A stretch of DNA of 64,000 nt from Mytilisepta virgata (taxonomy: Eukaryota; Mollusca; Bivalvia; Mytilida; Mytilidae), in contig CM051520.1 of NCBI GenBank assembly GCA_028015205.1, positions 7,164,501-7,228,500 of the forward strand. The letters run 5' to 3'. Below, piece by piece: positions 1 through 13,159 of this stretch. The notes beneath the pieces are model-generated. The model was not told the DNA's origin. It saw only the letters and a list, made by a program, of their open reading frames with translations, and ran no database searches. Both the position numbers and the translations under genes were made by a program. Within the stretch, counting starts at the first letter, position 1. Each line of letters opens with the position of its first letter.

Positions 1-349
1 AAAATGACCAAGTCCAAGACAAGCCTCTTGTAATTATTTTGAACATTAATGTTTTAAGGCTGAGTCATGGGCGACTTTTTAAAACTGACAATATTACCTT
101 CAACCAAACTTAACTATAACTAATAAGCATTAACATGATTAATCCTAAGAATTTTGGAGGGGCTGAGGCTTTTTCCAAGCTGAACTTTAACACTCAATTC
201 ACAAGGCAATAATTGTTTGAAGTTTCATTGATATTCCTTACAGTTATCCTTTGCATATATATTCGAACATTTGATTTTCATCAACCCCATCGGCCATGCT
301 GGTTTTGATATTCAATGTCAGAAGCACGATAGAAACGATGGCACACTGC

Positions 350-808
350 TAGTATAAAAAGTGTCGCGCCCACATAGATTTTTCTAGTTGACTAATTCCA
401 GACCAAATCAGATTTTTTTTCGGATTCAAGTATATCCGTAGATTTTTTAATACAATCCGTACAACGTATTTTGACACAAAATTCTGTGAAAAATACAGAC
501 AAACCATACAAGAAATCACCTCTGTAAATGCTTTGGTTTTTGAGATATAAGCCAAAAACTGCATTTGACCCCTATGTTCTAATTTTAGTAGCAGCGGCCA
601 TGTTTGTTGATAGATCAAAACTTCGGATATAATTTATAAACTAGATACCCTAAGGAACATTCATTTAAAGTTTGAAGGTATTTTGCCCAGTAGTTTCAGA
701 GGAGAAGATTCTTGAAATAGTTTATGACGATGAAGACAGGCGACGGATGACGACGGACTCCAAGTGATGGAATAAGCTCACATGGCCCTTTGGGCCAGGT
801 GAGCATAA
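350..808 (+). repeat. Dispersed repeat family A, 3' part
   Basis: This is the right-hand end of a repeat family that recurs at 5339, 19145, 53511 and 56540. It holds one internal unit with the 'cagcggccat' phrase near 595. It ends in a GA-rich stretch and a hairpin at 776-804, where GCTCAC pairs with GTGAGC around a GGCCC/GGGCC core. The left end seen in other copies (an 'agaggctct...agagcct' hairpin) is missing, so the copy is probably 5'-truncated. I see no coding potential. Confidence 0.6.
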
Positions 809-809
809 A

Positions 810-2330
810 ATCATGGAGAAACCCGTAGCAAATAAAAGTACCTGCAGAACAAAAGCAGCTCATTAGAACATCGAATCTCAAGAAGGAAAGACGTCGAAAA
901 ATGTATACCTGTGACATATGTAGACACTTCAATCTAGTGCATCATAAAAATAATACGAACAATACGGAAGAGTCAACAGAGTACAGTGAATATGATTCAG
1001 CCTAAAACACAACCGACGCCGATAACGAGTAGATGTAACAAGGCAGTTACCACGGCTCCAACAAAGACTGATGAGGCATGCCAACAGTCCCCATGGGACG
1101 TAAGTATGAACAGAACATTTCAATTCAATCACCCAAAGTACAAACAGAAAGTAAATGACCTAGTGGAATGGATGATGACAAGGCATGATTAGCAGCATAT
1201 AGAGACATGTTTGAACCCTAAAGGGAAAAAAGTACCAAGCATTACCTCAGACTTGTATTTTGGCAGCAAAACATAAATAAAGATCCCAAAGGTTAGGACA
1301 ATGTCTAAAAACTAGAGAGATGAAGATGACTATGACCAGAAAGAATCCTGGAAATGCATGTACACAAAAATTATTTGCTTAACCCACAACCAACTGAAGA
1401 CAGAAATGACTCTATGTATGCCAGGATGGCTAAAAAACAACAACAAAAAACAGAAAAAAGGAAAAAATAGAGGGGAGGTTAATGCAGCATATCTTAAGAT
1501 AACCAGTGACGAGCCTGGACAACTGTCGAGTGGCCTTTTACATTGACCGGAATGTAAAAGTGTTTCTAACAGATCCTTGAATGATGACAATCAATCGCCC
1601 CAAGGAGCAGCAGCAGTAACAAAAATTAAATAAGCACGTGAGAAACATCCTGAGCAGTGACGAGCAGTGAAGAGCAAGAGAAGCCACAACAAGGACCATG
1701 TACTATGCCATTTCTAAGGCACAGACCTCAGCTGCATCAATTGACCTGAACTCCGATAGACTCCTGAGGGACACTGTTACCGCATAATTTAAAGATGAAA
1801 GGCCAAGAAACTAGCCTTATAAAAAACGCAGGAAAAGGTAAGATAACGCTATCAGGCCACTGAATTCGGTTATTTGTACGTAGAAGTGACAGGTTAAATG
1901 ATATAGACTTGATTAGGAGTTCACAATCCTCTGCATTACTATGAAAAACCCAGATACAACCCTGATTGAAAAAGCATGGGAAAAGGGACATATTACTATC
2001 CAGGCAAATCTGTCATCCTCTGACCTATACCTTGTGGTGGAAGATTCAAGCCTTTACACCTGGAAGAGAAATTTCAGGCCCATCTACTGACATGGAAAAC
2101 CCACAGAGCATACAGAAAGATAAGTGCGGGAAAAGGGGAAATATTTCAATCCAGAAAATTTACTTTATGTTATGCTTATCATTTCGTTACTTTACCTACC
2201 AGCAATAAGTCCCAGTCAAAATACTTCTAAGGGAGACTTTATTCTGATAGATTCCATTAAAAGACAAAAAAAATCAATCAAGAAAAGCGTGGAAAAGAGG
2301 GGTATAATCCAATAAGAATAATAGATGTAT
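810..2330 (+). pseudogene. Possible decayed coding region, unidentified
   Basis: I do not recognise this stretch. In shifting plus-strand frames it gives protein-like segments, for example around 905-1190, 1690-1760 and 1940-2200. These are separated by stops and frame changes, as expected of an old coding sequence. Base composition is less AT-rich than the flanks. Only short open frames (up to about 80 codons) remain. It could be a decayed transposon gene or chance. No motif supports a function. Confidence 0.2.
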
Positions 2331-5172
2331 AGGAAAACTCCCCAAATGACGGCTAAAATATTTCTTACACTTCCGGTTAAAATACAGCACGAAAATTACC
2401 TTTTAAAAAAAAAAACACAGGAAAATTCACGATTGAGCATGCACAAAAACCATTTTTGGTGACGCAATTTCCTATTAAAACTTTTCCTGTGACGTCATCT
2501 CCTGTGGTCACTTCTGGTTCCACCTCCCTCCACCTCGACAAATGCTAACTGAACTGTGCCCCTATACTACTGTTTCCTTGTTTCATAATTACATATTTTT
2601 TTATAACACAAACTTTTTAATCAGATGACTGTATGGTATATACATGCATGTACATGAATGTCTATATTTATTTATATAGCATAAGGTAGTTAATCAATGT
2701 CGGAACAAAAATTTTTAAAATTTATGAGAACAATGGTTTAAAATATCATGGAAAATATATTCCGACTATAAGGTGAAAAATCAAATTAAGTACTGATTTT
2801 ATTTGTCTAAATTAATTACATTACTTAATTATATAACTTTAAAATATCAGGAATAATAAGTATACTTTTCGAAAATATAAGTATTCATATGAAGAAAATG
2901 GAAATGTAAACACTGTACATTTTGTACCAGTAATGTCACACTTACAGGTATAACTGGCAGTGCTATTTTATATAAAACTTCTTTTTATAGAAAAAAACCC
3001 TATAATATATGACAAATCAAAGCATTTAAGCTATGTCAATCTGCAAACAGTTGTTAAAATTTACATTTTTTTCATTTATTTAATAACTGATTCTTATATT
3101 TCAAATAAACCAAACAAAGTCAATGTATATGTGTTATCTAAACACAAAGTTAAAAATAAACAAAATAAAATTGAATTATACAAAATGCAAATTAAAAACA
3201 ACAACTGTTCAGCTTATTTTCTTATATTTGTTTTAAAAATCACATAAACAATGAACTTAATTTTTTATAGATGAATCGAAATGAACCTCTGCTTTTAGTT
3301 GCATTCATCTGTCATTTACGTCTTCATTCTGATGTATATATTTCCGCCTTCTTATGCTGACGTTCGATGTTATAACGTGTTGACAATTTAGATTCCCATA
3401 ATAGATATGCATGAATATCCACTAGTCATTCATTGCCGAAACGGTTATGAAGAGTGATGCGCGATCAAATTAACACGTAAACCATGAGTTTGATAAGCAA
3501 TAGAAACATTAGTTCATATATTAAAGTACTACATGTAGTACAGACTATTAAAACAGTTTGGACAATAATACATACAGAATAGTCCATGTATCATGGTCGC
3601 GAATACAAAATGAACAAAAACAAAGACAACACAGATGTTTTCTTTAAACTTGACAATATAAGTCAGCCCAGTAAAAGAAATTTTCTGCGTGACAATTTAA
3701 AATGTGTGTGCACTCATTCTCTCACTTTCTAGAAAAGCTTTCATGAAAATGAGCCAATTTTAATCATTAGACACAGCTGTTTTTAGTTTACTTAATGTGT
3801 TCATACAAAAATATGTACCTTCAGTATCATTGGAATTATTTTCATGGATTTTGATTCCCAAATCGTTTGTATAGATCCTCAATTATAATACACAGTAAAA
3901 ATAAGTCTGCTTACTGCACAAATCATTAGACGAAAACTTCAAAGCAAGTGTAAGATTTTTACTTACCCTTCTAGTGCTAGTCCCTGAAATGGAGTTTAAG
4001 AAAATCAACAAACACTTTAGAACAATATATTTATAAGTAATGTTTAGTGTATAAACTTGCTTACATGATTGTATGTTCTAAGAAGTATATGGTATGATTT
4101 CAGCCATTATCTAGCATCATCTGACATGAAAACTTAGAATTAAGATTTCAGATTCGAATTTGTATCATTTTTATCGTATAATATGATCTTATTGTCACAA
4201 TCTATCAATCATTTTACAAAATTATTTACCACGATGCAACAGCGACATCATGAACATCTACTAAATCATGGATTTGGAAAAACAAAATTTGTTTTCACAG
4301 ATTTTGGTCAAAGCAACTAAAAGCAACAGCCTTGCCCATAAAGATTTTTTATATAATGTTTGTGAAATATCAAGGCACAGTTCAGTGAAATATCTTTGAA
4401 GGCAATTAAGGCTTTTGCTCGTATCAGAATTTTAATTCATAGGTCCAAAAATTAGTTAAATTCAATAATTTTTATTGAATTCTTCAAAATTAGTCATCTT
4501 TGACAGCATATTGGCATTAAAAATGAAACATGTTCCCTAAAATGCAACATTTTAAGAGTACTTACTGGTAGCCAAGAGTAAATTTTTCATTACTTTTTGA
4601 ATTCAAGGGAATACATGTATCAGGACAGATCATAACACATTTTTTTCTGTACAGTCTATGGAAACAATTTATATGTATAGATTAATGCTGAAAGCTTTTA
4701 GTATGTAGCGATCAAGTAAATACATCAATTTAATATACCTCATGATACAACCTTGTTTTGTTTATTGTTTTGGGTTACTATCTGACGAAACATATTTCTT
4801 TTGCCCATCAAAACTGGTATCAGTTATTCCATGGCACCAAGATTGATGGTGACTTACTGAACAAAATAATATTGCTAACAGATCAAAATACTGCATGCAT
4901 TCATTTATTTTCGTGGGTTCCAATTTTCATGGATTTAGGAAAAGACATTCGTTGGATATGTAAATTCAACAGTTTGAGCTTTTCAAGAAACACTAATGAT
5001 GCAACCACAAATACAAACATTTTCTAAGTCCAAAACTCGTGCCACTTTCATGAAAAAAATTCTAAGTCCAAAAAGCTGTGTCTCATTTAGTGAAAAAATT
5101 CTGTGTTGAAGGAAACATGTCTCAGAAAACCAGTGTCTGGATAACACAGGTTTTCAATATTTCAAAAAGATA
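2331..5172. other. AT-rich intergenic DNA
   Basis: I see no gene. The stretch is strongly AT-rich with only short chance frames. Two places (about 3820-3860 and 4890-4960) carry weak phrases resembling the ends of the inverted-repeat transposon found intact at 35746-36700, so old degenerate copies may lie here. Confidence 0.4.
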
Positions 5173-5206
5173 AGGACACGGATTCTGTTTTCAGAATCCG
5201 TGTCCT
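5173..5206. repeat. Perfect 15 bp hairpin with T4 loop
   Basis: AGGACACGGATTCTG at 5173-5187 is followed by TTTT and its exact reverse complement at 5192-5206. As RNA it would form a 15 bp stem with a four-base loop. It may be the end of a foldback element or an isolated palindrome. No gene is adjacent. Confidence 0.85.
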
Positions 5207-5338
5207 GCTCTTGTCCAGATGAGTTTCAATAGCTGAATGAAAAATCCACACGGGTTCCAGTTACCTAAATTCATGTCAAAAATTCATAAAAGTATAAAAT
5301 ATTTACCCATCGAGTTTGAAACATGTTTTCACTTTAAA

Positions 5339-6260
5339 CTAGAGGCTCTAAAGAGCCTGTATCACTCACCTGCATTGAACTTTTCATCTTGAGCAGGACT
5401 AAAGATTTTGCTGGTTTTTCTATAGGGTTCTATGTTAAGCTAAGTTCGGCTGTGGCAGCCAAGATGGTTGACAGCCTAGGTCAATGGACATATTTCTAAA
5501 AGAGAACCATCTAAGGACCATTCATTGCTACGAAGTCTACTTCTAATTGGCTTAGTGGTTTCAGACCAGAAGATTTTTGAGTCAATTTCCCATAGGGTCC
5601 TATGTTAAACTAATTTCCGTGGTGTCGGCCATCTAGGTTCACAGTCCACGAAATCAGACAATTCTGAAAGAGGACCTCCTACGGACCATTGCTGCAAAGT
5701 CTGGTTCCAATTGGTAAAGTGGTTTCAGACAAGAAGATTTTTCAATGAATTTTCCCATAGGGCCCTATGTTAAACTAAGTTTGGCTGTAGCTGCCATCTT
5801 CTTTAACAGTCCAAGTCATCGGACATCCTTCTGAAAGAGAACCTCCTAAGGACCATTACTGCCAAGTTTGGTTGCAACTGGCCTTGTAGTTTCATAGAAG
5901 ATTTTTGAAATTCATCCCCCCCTTTTTCTATTTTTAGTAACAGCAGCCATGTCGGTTGGAAGTCGGGGATGCCAGACATAAGTTTGGAAAGAGACCACCT
6001 AAGGACCATTCCACCAATGTTTGGTTCAAATTGGCCTAATGGTCTCAGAGAAAATAACGAAAATGTTAAAATTCCCATAGAGTTCAATGTTAAACTAAGT
6101 CCAGCCATGGTGGCCATGATGGATGGTCTTGAAAAAACCGAACACAAATTTTAAAAGGGGCCATCCAACGACCATTCCACCAAACTTTGGTTCAAATTGG
6201 CCTAACGGTCTCGGAGAAGATAACAAAAATGTTAAAATTCCCATATGGACATTAAAGTGT
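5339..6260 (+). repeat. Dispersed repeat family A, left end with tandem units
   Basis: The copy begins with the family-A left end (ctagaggctc, then an agagcct complement). It continues with about five diverged units of roughly 150-180 bp. Each unit contains 'cccatagggtcctatgttaaac' or a relative and a 'gcggccat' phrase (near 5455, 5630, 5795, 5945 and 6112). Several frames of 60-114 codons cross it, but they are by-products of the repeat structure and share no protein motif. The right terminal hairpin is missing. Confidence 0.65.
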
Positions 6261-6319
6261 TTTTTAACCTATGTTTGTGTTTATGTATTAATGCATATGT
6301 CAATTGTTTGATTCATCAA

Positions 6320-6800
6320 GCCATTAAAGTAATAAACCATCCATTTAAGATTTTAATGGTCATTGAAGTAACAAGCCATCCATTAAAGAGGTTAATGGCC
6401 ATTAAAAGTAACAAGCCAGCAATTAAACGAGTTTAATGGCCATTAAAGTAACATGCCAGCCAGGAAAGAATTTTAATGGCAGTTAAAGAAATGATCCATC
6501 CATTAAATAATAATGGCCATTAATTTTTTTTTATAGGTGTACCCATAACTTTTCCATAGTCATCAAACCAAATTTAATGTTTAATTTTAATGCCCAATAT
6601 CTATTCGTTTTAATGGCCATTAAAATGCAGTAATAACAATTAAATTTCCCAGAGAAGTAATGGTGCTATTAATTACGGTTACATTTAATGACCATTAAAA
6701 TTTTGAAAACAGAATTCACGCCCATTAACCCTTATTTAAGAAATATTAATGGCCATTAAATTTCGTTTCCAGGGTTTAATATAATGGCCATTTTCTTGTT
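6320..6800. repeat. Cluster of TTAATGGCCATTAA palindromes
   Basis: Imperfect and perfect copies of the palindrome TTAATGGCCATTAA recur irregularly: near 6353, 6393, 6432, 6471, 6510, 6608, 6688, 6750 and 6781. Spacing varies from about 38 to 100 bp. The sequence between copies is AT-rich and not itself a clear tandem repeat. No gene is evident. The pattern may be a low-complexity expansion or a clustered binding site. Confidence 0.6.
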
Positions 6801-7774
6801 AATTAATGCCGATTAATATAAAGAAATAAATTAAGGGTCACAATTAATTATTCCCAGGTTCACGGTTTTTATTTAATGGTTAAAATTTAACTTTTTTAAT
6901 GGTAAAGACAATCAATATAATGGACAAAGCCATTAAAATTGTACCATTAAATGTAACCGTAATTAACAGACCTAATTTAATGGGTAATTTTCGTGGCACA
7001 TTAATGGGTATTCTCACAGTAGTGGCTAGTAATTACAATATAATAAAAAGAAACAAAAATGAAATGGACCAAATGAAATAATAATATAAAAAAAAACAAA
7101 TAAATAAATATATTCCTTTAAATGTAATTTGGTATTCCCTAAATGGTATGAAAAATGAAATCATTGAAAAAATAAAGATAAAGATTACAGTTAAAAAAAG
7201 TTACTTAAAAATTATATATACTAAAATACGAATAATTTTGTGATAGTCTGCATACTTCAATTAACATGAAACATTTCAACAAAATCAGCTGAACATCTTG
7301 CATTAGAAGCAAATTTATTGTTTTGATTTAAAGAATTTAAACTACACATGCGCCGTCTTGATGACCAGTTCCAGAATTCAAGTACATTTGGTATACTACC
7401 CATGCGCTGTCCTAAAGCAGACGGATTTGGTCATCAGGACGAAATGGTCATCAGAACAAACTTAGTGTGCATGCCTGTCCTAAGGACGAAACCAGATGCG
7501 GTCATGGTCGTGGTCCTAAGAACAGTCATTAGGACCATTTCTGTTCTCAAGTTAACTTTATGCAGAGATTATGACCAAACGGACCAGTCATAATCTATGG
7601 TCTAAGTAAACTTGGAACGGTAATACATAATCCCTGTTTCAAATGTCTGCTTGAGGGTGATGTTTTAAATGATCCGTACTGTATTCACTTCCACCACTAG
7701 TCTTTCAGGTTTTGAACATTTCTGTTATCAGGCAATTGTTTTGTTTAATGTATCATGAAACGTTTTAATGTATT
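6801..7774. other. AT-rich DNA, no gene seen
   Basis: I find no supported gene. A short stretch at 7345-7600 is less AT-rich and repeats phrases such as ggtcatcag and ggtcctaag on both strands. The 81-codon frame through it shows no domain. Confidence 0.4.
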
Positions 7775-9265
7775 ATCCCCGCACTATCGAAGAAAGTTCG
7801 GGGATATAGCGATTGTCTCTGTCCGTCACACTTTCTTGTGACATTAACTCCTTTTTCACTTTTGGGTTTAGGAATTTAATTTCTATGTAGGATTGTTGCA
7901 CACCACCTGTAGATGCGCAATATTAGCGATGATTTTCTAAACAAGGTGCTAAAAGTAGGCTTTTTACTTGACATTTTTCATTAAGTCAAGGGTAAACTTC
8001 ATTAAATTAAATCACAAAATAGGAGTTGAAGCTATATGTTTAGCATTGATTAACATTTTATCATTAAAAGATATTTATCTTAACAAAGTATGTTTCAAAT
8101 TTTAACAAAATATATTGAGCACATCAAAGTCGATACGTTTTTAATTTACCCTAAAATTCCTAATTTTTTAATTTTTGTGCATACTTGATTTTTTTATGGA
8201 CAAGGCAACATAACTCCAGAACAACATCTGACTTTTATAAAGTAACAGTATAGAGGAGAGTCTATTGAGGTTTTTTAGCAACTTCAAACTTTGATCACAG
8301 ATACAAAGAACTTGGCAATATTTTGTAACCATTTATCACCATGTTACTAACGATGATTTAATTTTTTTAGAAATGAATATTTACACTGGAAACAATAAGA
8401 AAAATGTTTTCATGTACTTTTTAATAATAAAGTTTCATTTTTTTTAAGAGAAAGGCTACTCAAAGGGCTATTCAAAGGGATCCAACTTCAAATTTTTTCA
8501 ATTTAAGCTTGTCACCTAAACTCGTCATTCAGTTTTCAATCTATGCATTTTGTTCCTTTACAGTAATGTCATGAACCATATGCAGATGCGCAATAATGTT
8601 TTAGAATCGTAATTTTCAAAATTGGGGCCCACAGGGGTCGAATTTCGAAAAATTGTCAATTTAAGCTTGAGGCATTAACTCCTCTTTCATTTTTCAATTT
8701 ATGCATTTCATTTATATCCAGTAGTATCTTGTCCCATATGTAGATGTGCAAGAATGTTTTATCATTTTAATTTTCTAAAATTGGGGCCCACAGGGGTCGA
8801 ATTTCAATGTTTTTTAATTCAAGATAAGGACGTAAACTCTTTATTTTTTTCTTTATATTATAATTTATGCATTTTATTTATATACAGTAGTGTCATGCAA
8901 AATATGTAGATGTGCAATAATGTTTTACAATTTTAATTTTCTAAAATTTTCTAAAATTGGGGCCCACGGGGTTCGAAATATGAAATTGTCAATTGAAGCT
9001 TGTGACATAAACTTGTTTTTCGTTTCCAATATATATATTTTCTAAACAGTATTGTCATGCATAATATGTAGATGCGCAATAAGGCTTTAGAATCTAGATT
9101 TTCTAAAATCATGGCCCACAGGCATCGAATTTCAGAAATTGTCAAAAACATGATTTTTTTCATTATCCAATATATGCATTTTGTTCTAAACAGTATTGTC
9201 ATGCACAATATGGTGATAAAATCTTAATTTTCTAAAATTGGGCACACAGGGGCCAATCCAGCATT
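7775..9265 (+). repeat. Dispersed repeat family B with ~163 bp tandem units
   Basis: The copy starts with a 'tatccccgcac...ttcggggata' hairpin near 7776-7806. It continues with repeated units, anchored by 'atgtagatgcgcaataatgtttta' variants near 7912, 8580, 8738, 8900 and 9064. The last four are about 162 bp apart. Each unit contains 'aattggggcccacaggggtcgaattt'. Related stretches occur at 30420-31100 and 43690-44410. It is non-coding. Confidence 0.7.
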
Positions 9266-9299
9266 GTTATATAGGGTAGCTTTTAATATCATCTTATCA

Positions 9300-10575
9300 T
9301 GTGGATTATGTTATTGCTGGGGAGATCTGTAAATAGGACTAAAAAACATGCTACATGTAGCTAAAGGTCCCAAATACCAAGAACCTCAGCCCATTACTTG
9401 GAAATGTCATTTCAAATTGCTGATGGATTCTGTTGAGGACTATGCCAGAAAATGGACTTCAAAGGAACAGGAACCTGCTGACACACTTTCAGAGTGGGTG
9501 ATGGCTATTAGGTCAATGATACAACTCCGAATTAAAAGATTTCCAAGCATCTATGAGCACTAAAGCTACATCCATCTTTAAGGGCCTAAGGTTATTGAAA
9601 ACTTGACTCCCTCATGACAAATATGTAATTGTTCCAGTGGACAAAGCCCCCAATAACATCTTATTTGTCTGAAAGAACTCTTGTTTTGAGTGTCTTAGAA
9701 ACGAGTTAGAAATAGATAACACTGCGGGTAATCCAACTTACGGCCACACTCACTAAGCAGGAAATCATTGATAACCACAGGACCGTTTTTCTTTCCTTTT
9801 GCATTTCTACAAAGAGTGAAGAAATGGATCTTCCTGTTCTTTAATGGATTCCTAAACTACATACGAATCCGTTTAAACAAAGGTACTTTGCTGGGTCAGC
9901 TAATTGCTCTACAAAACCTCTTTCAAAGATTTTAACATTCATATTGACATGTAATAAAGAGGGCCTTCAGAATGACTGTGAAGAATCATATTCCACCAGT
10001 GGTATCAATCAGATGTGGATTGTTAAAAAACTAAAAAAAATTACTACAATATCTTAAATTAAAATCTTTGGATACATGCAACAGTACACAAACATTCAAC
10101 TCCTCTACACTCTACATTCTACACTACCACGCCACATTCTCAATTTTTGTGAAGAACCAATATCAATCTGACAAAAAGTCTTCTGAAGATGAAATTACAA
10201 ACATGTTATATTTTCTCATAGACAACATATTGATTGAATTCATCAGTGTAATTTTTCAACAGTCGGCATTCCAATGTGACCCAACTGTGCTCCTCTCTTC
10301 GCCGATCTGTTATTATGCTCATATGACGCAGAATTCATTCAAGGGATACTATGTAAAAACAGAAAGAAACTAGCCCAATCATTTTCTTTCAATTGTTGTT
10401 TTATAGATGAGATATTGTCGTTGAATAACGACAAATTCTAAGACGTTCTACATCTCATCTACCCCAGCGAACGTGAAATTAAGAATCCTACAGATACATA
10501 GAAGTCCTCTTCACATTTGGATGTGTTTCTTGAAATAGACAATGAGGGACATTTGAAGACAACTTTATGACAAAC
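9300..10575 (+). pseudogene. Penelope-like element reverse transcriptase, decayed
   Basis: Plus-strand fragments follow the order of a Penelope-like element. Near 9420-9545 is an N-terminal segment (DYARKWTSKEQEPADTLSEW). Around 9615-9730 comes a 'KYVIVPVDKAPNN' RT segment, then a decayed middle part, and near 10130-10240 a segment ending DNILIEF. Around 10400-10440 the catalytic region reads with IDEI where this family has an aspartate pair. Many stops and frameshifts interrupt it, and the GIY-YIG end is not seen. Penelope-like elements prime reverse transcription on broken DNA at chromosomes. This copy is dead. The assignment is by remembered family sequence, not alignment. Confidence 0.65.
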
Positions 10576-11040
10576 GTGATAGCTTTTAAATTTTGTAACA
10601 GTATGTTTTAAGTATACATTTCGGACGAGTATCGGATACTAGCAACTAAGCTGTGGATACCATCATGGACTTGGAAAATATAATTTTTGATACCAATTGT
10701 GATGCACAAGATGTCCTTTTTTTAATTTTAAATACTGTGTCGATTTACAAATTAACAGTTGTGCTCAAGATGTAAAAAGTTGAAAACCAAAATAACAATG
10801 CAAAAGGTTGAAGAGCAAATTCAAAATACCAAAATAACCAAATGGGGACAACCCAAAACCATCTAAAAAGATACTCCTTCGTTTTCACAAACTTTACAAT
10901 TTTGTAACAGCAAATGGTAAGTAATAATTAAGTAATAATTTCAGACTAGTACCCAAAATTCTAGCAACTGAGCTAGGGATACCCTTGGGGACATGGAGTC
11001 CACGACCAGTGGCATCAATAAATATAATTACTAAATATGG
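10576..11040 (-). repeat. Antisense copy of the hammerhead-like repeat family
   Basis: Read on the minus strand, this stretch matches the repeat at 52990-53400. It holds the 'cacaact...tcgac' part, 'acatcttgtgcatc', 'ggtatc', and a segment on 'tttgtgaaaac...aaggagtatc'. The ribozyme-like core is eroded here: CTGATGA is not preserved. It directly follows the Penelope-like remnant but in the opposite orientation. Confidence 0.5.
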
Positions 11041-12517
11041 TGAAAAATAAATTTACCAGGTTTTCTTGATTCATTCATTCCTTCCTTCAATAAATCCTCC
11101 TGATCTGAAAAAAATTAGGTCTAGGATATTGTATGTTGTAATATTATATATGTTTATTCCAAAAACAACTGGTTAAGTTTGAAGATATTTCGTTATCCAG
11201 CGGGGAAAACGAATCATGAATAAAGGGCTTTGCTAACCCCAACATGTCAACAGGTAAAAAATTAAAATAAATGTTGACAAATCATTAAGCTTTACCCAAA
11301 AAGTTTTTGATAATATATACATGTGTTACACATAAATATTGGACATTCCACAAAAAATCAGATGAAATTTAGAATTCCTCATGAGTGGTATTTGCTGCTT
11401 AGGAGTAAGGTTAGACTCCATTAATTATCTCAGTTTCAGATAAATGCACTCCCAGAATTTTATTAATTATTAGAGTTGGTAAAGTTTGACCTCACGATAA
11501 TGTAAATAAATATTAATGTCTTAACCTCAAAATTGTAATATTGAGTGAAAGAGGATAGATTTTAGTTTAAAAAATGCGAAAACATTAACTGATTTTGCTT
11601 CTGACAAGTAATGGGAGGTAATAAACTGGGACTTGTGTATTGACATGTGGTATGTAAAACTTCGACAGTGATACTCGGCACCTGAACTGGTAAGTTAAAT
11701 TGTGGAAAAAAGAGCCGGAAAAGCAGACATCAATTTTAAGCCTAAGTGGAGTGAAATTGAACATTTTTAAAGCTTTTTTTATGTAAATTTTTTAAATGTT
11801 GCTATGCCAACTAGGTTTCCATGGATATTTTTTATTTATTTTATCATGATTAAAACAATGCTAACATAATGGCCTTTCAAAATATAGATACATGTATATG
11901 GGTATTATTTACTCTGAAGATGGCACAAGACCATGACATTTGTAAGCTTACTTCACATAGAAAATGGTACTATTAATTTATTGAGTCTAACCTAAGAGCA
12001 AAGATCTACTGGTCGGCTCGGAGTCAGTATAATGTGCCTGAATGGGGTGATATGTCTTCCTGCAGACAGTTACCTCCTGAGCTAGCAGAATAAAAAAATT
12101 TTGTTGCTCTAGTACAAAGTATGGATTATATTCATTATCATACATGTTCTCATCCTGATATGCATCTTGCTGCCACTGGAAGTTAAAAAACAATTCATCC
12201 ATCCATCCATTAAAATTGGATATAAATAAAAGTGTTCGGGTCCCTGAAAATGGCTAATTGTTGGCCCTTTAATCCTTTCTCTGCAATGACAAAGTTACAT
12301 AACAATGTCTGAAATAACTTTATTGTATTTCTTATGACAAACCATTTAAAAAAAAAAAGCATCAAAATCCAATAATAAATAAAAAAGTTTCAAAAATTAA
12401 GGTGTGTCCCTGTTTTAGCCCCTTATGTATTGAAAAACAGATCTTGATTAAATTTTCATATTTTCATCAAGAACACTAAAAACAAATTAGAGTGGACACA
12501 CTACATATCTTGGCTGA
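11041..12517. other. AT-rich DNA, no gene seen
   Basis: No supported gene. The frame on the minus strand at 11987-12202 has no recognisable domain. A short CATC run lies at 12198-12210. Confidence 0.4.
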
Positions 12518-12521
12518 GTAT

Positions 12522-13159
12522 TGTTACGGCCGAAATCACCTTTAAAATGTAGCCAACAAAAGACACAAATCAATAATAAAATTTAACAAGATTTATTATA
12601 TATACAAAGTTTACAAAAATATTACAAAAAAAACTAAAATGTCAACTTAACTGTTCAAAATCCTGTTTTTTCTTGATCCGGAATTCTGGTCACTGTTGCC
12701 TGAATCCAAACGGAATATTATATCCAATCAGTCACAATCTAGTATGATGTAATGAAAATAACAGTCTGTCAAGTACGATGTATGAAACGTAAATAAATCC
12801 AACAGCTGAGAACACAAGAATGTCTATGTACGGTCCAATATGCTATGCTCTGAAAGTCTAACTTTCTTGTCCGTATATATACTGTAGAACGGAAACTTCT
12901 GGAATACGGTAGAATTTCGAATCACACCATAATTATTACGTAAGTCAAATAGAAAGTTCTAGTTATTCCACCAGTATCCATTATTGTTCCAGTGATTTCT
13001 AAACTGCGCAGTTATAACATTATTTGGTAAACAACTATAAGTATTATGTAAACATAGTATACATGTTATAAGGCTACGCAAAACAAATTAGGCCAAGATA
13101 AATAAACATAATAATACAATATCATATCAAAATAAATATAATAATACAATATCATAACA
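12522..13159 (-). repeat. 3' LTR (LTR A) of the gypsy-type element
   Basis: This is a 638 bp direct repeat with ends TGTTATG...CGTAACA on the minus strand. It is almost identical to 16776-17413 and 17438-18073. The polypurine tract abuts it at 13160, which marks it as the 3' LTR. The long open frame runs into it and stops at 13066. Confidence 0.93.

Noticed and set aside
5803..6154. 114-codon minus-strand frame as a gene
   Set aside because: It lies within family A tandem units and repeats the unit's own phrases; no domain or gene context.
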